Assembly (NCBI GenBank): GCA_900548145.1
Contig: URJB01000022.1
Coordinates: forward strand, 1-34,200
Direction of reading: 5' to 3'
DNA length: 34,200 nt
Source: an uncultured Eubacteriales bacterium
GTDB taxonomy: Bacteria > Bacillota > Clostridia > Christensenellales > Aristaeellaceae
Part shown: positions 30,156 to 34,200 of the stretch, piece after piece
How positions within the stretch are numbered: position 1 is the stretch's first letter
Layout: every line of letters starts with the position of its first letter
Program-made: the position numbers and the translations under genes
Notes under the pieces: model-generated
Told to the model about the DNA's origin: nothing
What the model saw: the letters and a program-made list of their open reading frames with translations, nothing else
The model's database searches: none

Positions 30156-30821
30156 ATGGATTCCAAAGAACGTATCCTGAATGAAAAGCTGGTTATCATC
30201 TCCCGGGGCATCCCTACGGAAAAGCTGCTGAACTGCTGCCAGGCCCTACTGGATGCTGGGGTGTGTTGCCTGGAAAGCACCTTCGACCATATGCTGCCCG
30301 ATCCCATCACGGATAACTGCGAAAAGATCCGCGCCATCCGCCGGGCCTTCGCGGATAAGATCTGCCTGGGCGTAGGCACCACCCTGAACTTGCAGGAGGC
30401 GCAGGCTGCCTTTGACGCGGGCGCGGAATACGTGATCTCCCCCAGCACGAATCCGGCATTGATTCATGAAACTAAGCGGCTGGGTATGGTGTCCATCCCA
30501 GGCGCCATGACCCCCAGCGAAATCTGCAACGCCTGGGATGCGGGCGCGGACGTGGTGAAGCTGTTCCCGGCGGACGACGTGGGCTTCCATTATATCCAAA
30601 ACCTGAAGGGTCCCCTGCCGCACGTGCCCCTGATGGCTACCGGCGGCGTGAACCCCAGCACCATCCCTCAATTTTTGTCTGCCGGCATCAGCGCCGTAGG
30701 CACCGGCGTGACCGTACTGAAAAAGAACCTGATCGCCTGCGAAGATTACGAAGCCATTCGCGACCTGGCCCATATGCACAAGGACGCCATCCGCCTGTGG
30801 CAGAAGGAGAACGCCAAATGA
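30156..30821 (+). CDS. KDPG/KDPGal-type class I aldolase
   Basis: A 221-residue Eda-family aldolase. The Schiff-base lysine is K135 in VVKLFPAD and the general base is E40 in CCLEST. ISPSTNP (95-101) and PGAMTPSE (115-122) complete the active-site loops. Enzymes of this family cleave 2-keto-3-deoxy-6-phospho sugar acids to pyruvate and glyceraldehyde 3-phosphate; some act on non-phosphorylated acids. The Arg found four residues after the catalytic Glu in E. coli Eda is Asp here (D44), which hints at a different substrate. RBS AAGGAG sits over the SDR stop codon. It overlaps the next gene by ATGA. Confidence 0.9.
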   Translation: MDSKERILNEKLVIISRGIPTEKLLNCCQALLDAGVCCLESTFDHMLPDPITDNCEKIRAIRRAFADKICLGVGTTLNLQEAQAAFDAGAEYVISPSTNPALIHETKRLGMVSIPGAMTPSEICNAWDAGADVVKLFPADDVGFHYIQNLKGPLPHVPLMATGGVNPSTIPQFLSAGISAVGTGVTVLKKNLIACEDYEAIRDLAHMHKDAIRLWQKENAK

Positions 30822-32002
30822 AGATCACCGACATCAAAGCCTTTACTATGGACGCATTCCGCACCAACTGGACTTTTATCAAGGTGGAGACGGACGAAGG
30901 CCTCTACGGCTGGGGCGAAGCCAGCCTTGGCACCCGGGAGCACGCGCTTGAGGGCTGTGTGGAGGACATGAAGCGCATGGTGGTGGGCCGCAACCCCATT
31001 GACATTGAGAAAATGTGGTTTGAGGTATACCGGGACAGCTACTGGAAGGGCGGCCCGGTGATGATGAGCGCCCTGAGCGGCATTGAAATCGCCTGCTGGG
31101 ACATTGCGGGCAAATTTTACAATGCGCCGGTATGCAATCTGATCGGCGGCCGCCTGCGGGACAAGGTGCCCATGTACGCCAACGCTTGGTTTGTCGGCGC
31201 CCGTACCCCGGAGGAGTTTGCGGGAAAAGCGAAATATACGGTATCCAAGGGCGTGAAGGCCCTGAAATGGGATCCATTCGGTAAAGCTCACATGACCCTG
31301 TCCCGCCGCGAGATGGACGCGGCCGTAGCCTGTGTAGGCGCGGTGCGCGAGGCGGTGGGTCCGGAGGTGGAACTGCTTATCGAGTGCCACGGTCGATTCA
31401 ATCACTTTACCGCCGTCAGTATGAGTCGGGAGCTGGCGCCCTTCAAACCCATGTTCATTGAGGAACCCACCGTGCCGGACTGCATCGATTCCCTGAAATG
31501 GGTGCGGGATCACAGTATGGTACCTGTGGCCGCCGGTGAACGTTTCTACGGCAAGTACGTTTTTTGGGATGTGCTGCACAAGGAAGCCATCGACATCGCC
31601 CAGCCGGATATCTTCCACAACGGCGGCATTCTGGAAAGCAAGAAGGTAGCCGCCATGTGCGAAAGCTGCCACGTACCGGTGTCCTTCCACAACCCCTCCG
31701 GTCCGGTGTCTAACGCGGCCATTTTGCAGCTGGCGGCCTGCACCCCCAACTTCCTGATTCACGAGATCATGATCACCGACGGCACCTTCCGCCAGAACGT
31801 GACCAACGAGAAAGTGTATTATCAGGATGGCTTTATTCTGGTGCCCGACAAGCCCGGCCTTGGCATCCAGGTCAACGAGGAATACCTCAAGACACGCCCC
31901 TACTTGCCCCGCAACCTGCGCCACTACACCGGCACCCTGACCGATATCCGCCCCAAGGATGATACCGTATACTATTTTAAGGGGTGGGACGAAGGCGAAT
32001 AA
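30818..32002 (+). CDS. Galactonate dehydratase-like enolase-superfamily enzyme (MR/MLE)
   Basis: A 394-residue protein with the N-terminal capping domain (1-120) and the barrel. Metal ligands are E189 in LIECHGRF, E215 in FIEEP and E241 in AAGER. H191 and H291 (SFHNPSGPVS) align with the two catalytic histidines recalled for E. coli D-galactonate dehydratase (metal ligands 183, 209, 235; His 185 and 285) at a constant offset of 6. The first ligand is Glu instead of Asp. It dehydrates an aldonate to a 2-keto-3-deoxy acid. It overlaps the aldolase gene by 4 bases, so product and cleavage enzyme are coupled. The exact aldonate (galactonate or another) is undecided. Confidence 0.88.
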   Translation: MKITDIKAFTMDAFRTNWTFIKVETDEGLYGWGEASLGTREHALEGCVEDMKRMVVGRNPIDIEKMWFEVYRDSYWKGGPVMMSALSGIEIACWDIAGKFYNAPVCNLIGGRLRDKVPMYANAWFVGARTPEEFAGKAKYTVSKGVKALKWDPFGKAHMTLSRREMDAAVACVGAVREAVGPEVELLIECHGRFNHFTAVSMSRELAPFKPMFIEEPTVPDCIDSLKWVRDHSMVPVAAGERFYGKYVFWDVLHKEAIDIAQPDIFHNGGILESKKVAAMCESCHVPVSFHNPSGPVSNAAILQLAACTPNFLIHEIMITDGTFRQNVTNEKVYYQDGFILVPDKPGLGIQVNEEYLKTRPYLPRNLRHYTGTLTDIRPKDDTVYYFKGWDEGE

Positions 32003-32040
32003 GACTGAAAGACATCGGCTCTGAAACATTTTTCGAAAAA

Positions 32041-32077
32041 CGCCCGCGGAAAAGGTTTCTTTCCGCAGGCGCTTTTT
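32041..32077 (+). terminator. Terminator of the SDR-aldolase-dehydratase operon
   Basis: CGCC-C-GCGGAAA (32041-32052) pairs with TTTCCGC-A-GGCG (32060-32071), 11 bp with one mismatch, followed by CTTTTT. It lies 38 bases after the stop codon. Confidence 0.85.
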
Positions 32078-32144
32078 GCGCAAGAAAATCCCCTGCCAAA
32101 CCGGCAGAGGCAGTTTTATGCGGTGTCCATAGTGGTGTACATCC

Positions 32145-32487
32145 TACGACTACTGGAATCTGGATCATCTGGAGCTGATTGCCGCTGCCAAGGACGCGAA
32201 CAGCGGCTGCGTCGCGCTGCTGGACGAGTTGACCGGAGCCGTGGGCGCGGCGATTCAGTTCTGGCAGCTTTCCACCGACCGGCCCCCTGTACCTTCGCAT
32301 TTTCGAGGCGGACGGTATTTCCGTATACCGGTACGAGAAGGGCGAATACCGGGAGGAACAACCCAAGCGCGCCTATAAGCTGGCTGTGCGCCGGGATGCG
32401 CTGAGCGATTCCGTGGTGGGCGGCGAAAGCGATTCTTCCCTACCCCCTGCGGAATACCTAGCCGCCCTTTTCCCAAATCGCCTTTGA
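32145..32487 (+). pseudogene. Phage portal protein fragment with a frameshift
   Basis: The first frame reads YDYWNLDHLELIAAAKD... to AIQFWQLSTDRP. At a run of five C (32283-32287) the similarity jumps to another frame, giving PLYLRIFEADGISVYRY and KRAYKLAVRRD and ending at TGA 32485-32487. RFWQ-like plus LYxxDGxxxY plus KRxYKL is the pattern of SPP1-gp6-type portal proteins, the dodecameric ring through which phage DNA passes. Both ends of the gene are missing and no start codon or RBS is present. It lies directly after the sugar operon's terminator and runs into a head-protein fragment. Confidence 0.65.
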
Positions 32488-32950
32488 AAATCTGCAGGAG
32501 GCTCCCGCGCTCATCCGCCGCTTGCAAAGCGAAATGCGCCAGGCCATTTTGCACGGCGAAAGCACGGACAAAATCGCGGAGCGCATCTGCCGGGTGATGG
32601 ACAACGGAGCCTATAACGCCCGCCGTATCGCTCAAACGGAGCGCACCCTCATTCAATCGCAGGCCCGCTATGAGCAGATGCTTCAGCTGGCCGCCCGCGG
32701 CGTTCGGCTTCAAAAGAAATGGGTTGCCCGCATGGATAAACGCACCCGCGATACCCACGCCGAGTTGAACGGAACGATCATCGGACTTCAGGAGCGCTTC
32801 TCCAACGGCCTCCTGTACCCCGGCGACCCCAGCGGCCCGGCTAAGGAGATCATCAACTGCCGCTGCGTGCTGATCGCAGTGTTTGGAACGGCAAAAGCGT
32901 TGCCCGCTTCCCCAAAACATGATATTCTCCGTAGGCTGATGGACGACTAA
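32462..32950 (+). pseudogene. Phage head-morphogenesis (minor head, Mu-F/SPP1-gp7 type) C-terminal fragment
   Basis: An open frame without a proper start reads from 32462 and carries the hallmarks of the minor head domain: RRIAQTERTLIQSQARYEQ, GVRLQKKWVARMDKRTRDTH, NGLLYPGDPSGP and the closing INCRCVL. In intact phages this gene follows the portal gene, and here the two fragments are fused by a deletion. A Met at 32522 is internal to the domain and has no RBS. The N-terminal half of the protein is lost. The downstream DNA changes to AT-rich, so a junction is near 32950. Confidence 0.75.
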
Positions 32951-33006
32951 TAGTCGCAAATTGAAGTTCAGAACATTCATATTGAAGATTCATCTCTCTT
33001 TTTAAC

Positions 33007-33129
33007 TCAACATGTTCTGTACCATGCTTCATTTTGATAGCGATACAGCCATTTGTACCCCTGTTCTTCGCAATGACCTAAGCCATGCAAACTCTCCGCT
33101 TCCGATTTATTTATCCTGGTAAAAACCAT
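33007..33129 (-). CDS. Very small protein of the right-end cluster, 40 residues
   Basis: From ATG 33129 the frame gives 40 residues ending EEQGYKWLYRYQNEAWYRTC, a composition typical of real small proteins (many Tyr/Trp, no rare runs). It overlaps the end of the frameshifted DUF4160-like gene by 23 bases and there is no strong RBS, so it depends on translation from upstream. Family unknown. The support is amino-acid composition and its tight fit into a chain of overlapping genes. Confidence 0.4.
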   Translation of the reverse strand: MVFTRINKSEAESLHGLGHCEEQGYKWLYRYQNEAWYRTC

Positions 33130-33389
33130 TCTGACTCATCGTGCGCCATACCAGATACATGGTTTCATAGTTCTCAGCAATGAACTTTTGAATTTGAGAG
33201 GCTTCTCGCTCCATCAGCTTACCTCGATTGGTCATACGAGAACTACCATACACCACGAACAAAGAACTTGGCAGACCCAGCCTCAGTCAATTCTTCATCG
33301 CTGGCATGGGCATACATACATTCCACCACGCAATGAGAAGTGAAGTACAAATAATAGCCGCAAACCTTAAATGAAAAGTACTTAGGCAC
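33107..33389 (-). pseudogene. DUF4160-like gene with one frameshift
   Basis: A GTG start (33389) with GGAGG 9 bases upstream opens MPKYFSFKVCGYYLYFTS, then ECMYAHASDEELTEAGSAKFFVR. There the frame runs into TAG, but shifting by one base within CGTGGTG restores VYGSSRMTNRGKLMEREASQ and ...NYETMYLVWRTMSQNGFY to a TAA. The layout matches DUF4160 proteins, small proteins of mobile elements sometimes placed in toxin-antitoxin-like pairs: a hydrophobic start, an xHxH-like site, AKFFV, RG-L, then a helix ending in W. It overlaps the upstream gene by 8 bases. The lesion is either real decay or a base-calling error. Confidence 0.6.
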
Positions 33390-33609
33390 TGTGCATGTCC
33401 TCCAAGAACTCTTTGTTGCGGTTGTAGTACCGAAGAACCATGTCGTCTTCCTCGTCAGACATCAGCGATTCAACCACGTCGCCATTCTGGATAACCGCAC
33501 GCTTGGATATATCATTCAAATCCACGACTTCAATATAGCCATCCTGTACGGTATAAGCATAACCGGCTACAATCACATCAGCACGATCCGCCGCTTCCTG
33601 CATGGTCAT
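33382..33609 (-). CDS. Small element protein, 75 residues
   Basis: An acidic 75-residue protein starting MTMQEAADRADVIVAGY, with GYIEVVDL and the helical end DDMVLRYYNRNKEFLEDM. The start at 33609 is supported by AAGGAGG nine bases upstream, inside the preceding gene, whose stop it overlaps as ATGA. I recall similar short proteins from clostridial conjugative elements but cannot name a family. It is followed, with an 8-base overlap, by the DUF4160-like gene. Confidence 0.7.
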   Translation of the reverse strand: MTMQEAADRADVIVAGYAYTVQDGYIEVVDLNDISKRAVIQNGDVVESLMSDEEDDMVLRYYNRNKEFLEDMHSA

Positions 33610-33875
33610 TGCACTGTCACCTCCTTGATAGAATCAAAGAAATTCTGAGGCAACTTCAACCTTTCCGCAATAAAACGCAGATTGATAAACTCTTCCACAG
33701 GTTGAGGAACGGTAGAGTATTTTGCCATGCACTCAATGTATCCCTTGTTCCATTTCTGAATGGACAAATAGCGTTCCAGATACGGAGACGTTTTGAACTT
33801 AATACATACATCCCCTGTCTTGAACATGCTGTACCTCGGTTCGTTGGTAAGAACTCCAATGTTTTGAGAACTCAT
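33606..33875 (-). CDS. Small element protein, 89 residues
   Basis: An 89-residue protein beginning MSSQNIGVLTNEPRYSMF with a strong RBS (GGAGG, 9 bases away). It has FKTSPYLERYLSIQKW in the middle and ends with a helical RFIAERLKLPQNFFDSI. There are no membrane segments and no recognised motif. It leads the chain of overlapping small genes and is preceded by a TATAAT-like box at 33898-33903 with no good -35. Function unknown; the AT-rich composition fits acquired DNA. Confidence 0.7.
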   Translation of the reverse strand: MSSQNIGVLTNEPRYSMFKTGDVCIKFKTSPYLERYLSIQKWNKGYIECMAKYSTVPQPVEEFINLRFIAERLKLPQNFFDSIKEVTVQ

Positions 33876-33903
33876 ACGTCATCGCCTCCTTCATCTTATT
33901 ATA

Positions 33904-34088
33904 TCACGCTTCCGGGATTTCGTCATCTGCCAACAGCATACCGTTCGCATCAAAGCCTATATTCAGCCAGCCAATTTCTTGCGCACGGCGAAGTGTCTGA
34001 GCGAGGCAGCGGTCTTTCTGTGTAATACATGCAATGCATTACTTGCACGAACTGATAATTGCAATTGTTCTATAGGTGTTCCAGCCAT
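33904..34088 (-). pseudogene. Possible frameshifted small gene with an RpoA-CTD-like start
   Basis: From ATG 34088 the frame reads MAGTPIEQLQLSVRASNAL, which resembles the opening helix of RNA-polymerase alpha C-terminal-like domains (LSVRxxNxL). It ends early at 33963. In another frame the DNA continues AQTLRRAQEIGWLNIGFDAN to a stop at 33904, with good coding character. The 185-base span is not a multiple of three, consistent with a frameshift near 34020. The RBS (AGGGA) is too close to be ideal. This is a tentative call. Confidence 0.4.
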
Positions 34089-34187
34089 TTCCCTGTAGGA
34101 CTACAATACATCTTGGACAAACGCAAAAAAGGAAAGAGAGATAGAGTCTCATATGCTAAAGTTGAGTTACCACATCACAACTCGGCG

Positions 34188-34194
34188 AAAGGAG
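34188..34194 (+). promoter_or_regulatory. Ribosome binding site of a gene starting beyond the right edge
   Basis: AAAGGAG lies 6 bases before the window end, at the distance where a start codon would follow outside. The interval 34089-34200 otherwise holds nothing I can identify on either strand. Confidence 0.35.
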
Positions 34195-34200
34195 ACCATA

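Noticed and set aside
30746..32083. A 445-codon minus-strand frame opposite the dehydratase gene
   Set aside because: It has antisense composition (His/Gly/Val-rich), no RBS, and lies over an enzyme with all catalytic residues.
34022..34042. Near-palindrome GTAATACATGCAATGCATTAC as an operator
   Set aside because: It lies inside the probable coding region of the RpoA-like fragment, close to the suspected frameshift, and the symmetry is imperfect.

Overview
The window reads as a fairly GC-rich, Gram-positive anaerobe of the class Clostridia. The evidence is strong AAGGAGG-type ribosome binding sites, consensus sigma-A promoters, an electron-bifurcating lactate dehydrogenase/Etf operon, a Bce-type peptide-resistance module and a YesM/YesN sugar-responsive two-component system. 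The sugar-binding protein has an AxA-type signal peptide with no lipobox cysteine, which I associate loosely with Christensenellales-like gut lineages; that placement is a weak inference.

Left part (1-19.2 kb, host-like, mostly minus strand): a tRNA-Val at the edge; five tightly spaced genes of which four encode GNAT acetyltransferases (one fused to a VOC domain, one like streptothricin acetyltransferase, one Eis-like) plus a TfoX-N protein; an L-fucose/L-arabinose-type isomerase with a xylulokinase behind a clear promoter and a candidate operator; an etfB-etfA-glcD operon in the order of the Acetobacterium lctBCD lactate-oxidising complex; purC translationally coupled to capE (UDP-GlcNAc 4,6-dehydratase); and a MATE exporter. 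Divergent from the MATE gene is a complete response regulator - kinase - ABC ATPase - ABC permease module. Between its kinase and ATPase genes lies a long inverted repeat centred on a perfect match to the Bce-type operator.

Middle part (19.3-22.5 kb, visibly more AT-rich): a tRNA-Ser(GGA) whose 3' end is the probable attachment site of an integrated element. Next to it are 11-bp tandem repeats and a tyrosine recombinase broken by one in-frame TAA, followed by two small membrane proteins (one holin-like). After these come a truncated zinc-ribbon/PAPS-reductase-like remnant, a 52-codon gene with a hairpin and direct repeats in front of it, and a decayed IS200-type transposase fragment.

Right part (22.5-32 kb): a self-contained sugar or sugar-acid catabolic locus. 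On the minus strand it has a solute-binding protein, two permeases, a YesN-like regulator, a YesM-like kinase and a seven-bladed lactonase. Divergently on the plus strand it has an SDR dehydrogenase, a KDPG-type aldolase and a galactonate-dehydratase-like enolase-superfamily enzyme. Together they spell an oxidative route: sugar, lactone, aldonate, 2-keto-3-deoxy acid, pyruvate plus aldehyde. No sugar or KDG kinase is present.

Right edge (32.1-34.2 kb): frameshifted remnants of a phage portal and a head-morphogenesis protein, then an AT-rich cluster of very small overlapping genes on the minus strand, including a frameshifted DUF4160-like gene. Disrupted genes are confined to 19.5 kb and beyond, which suggests layered insertions of mobile DNA around the sugar locus.
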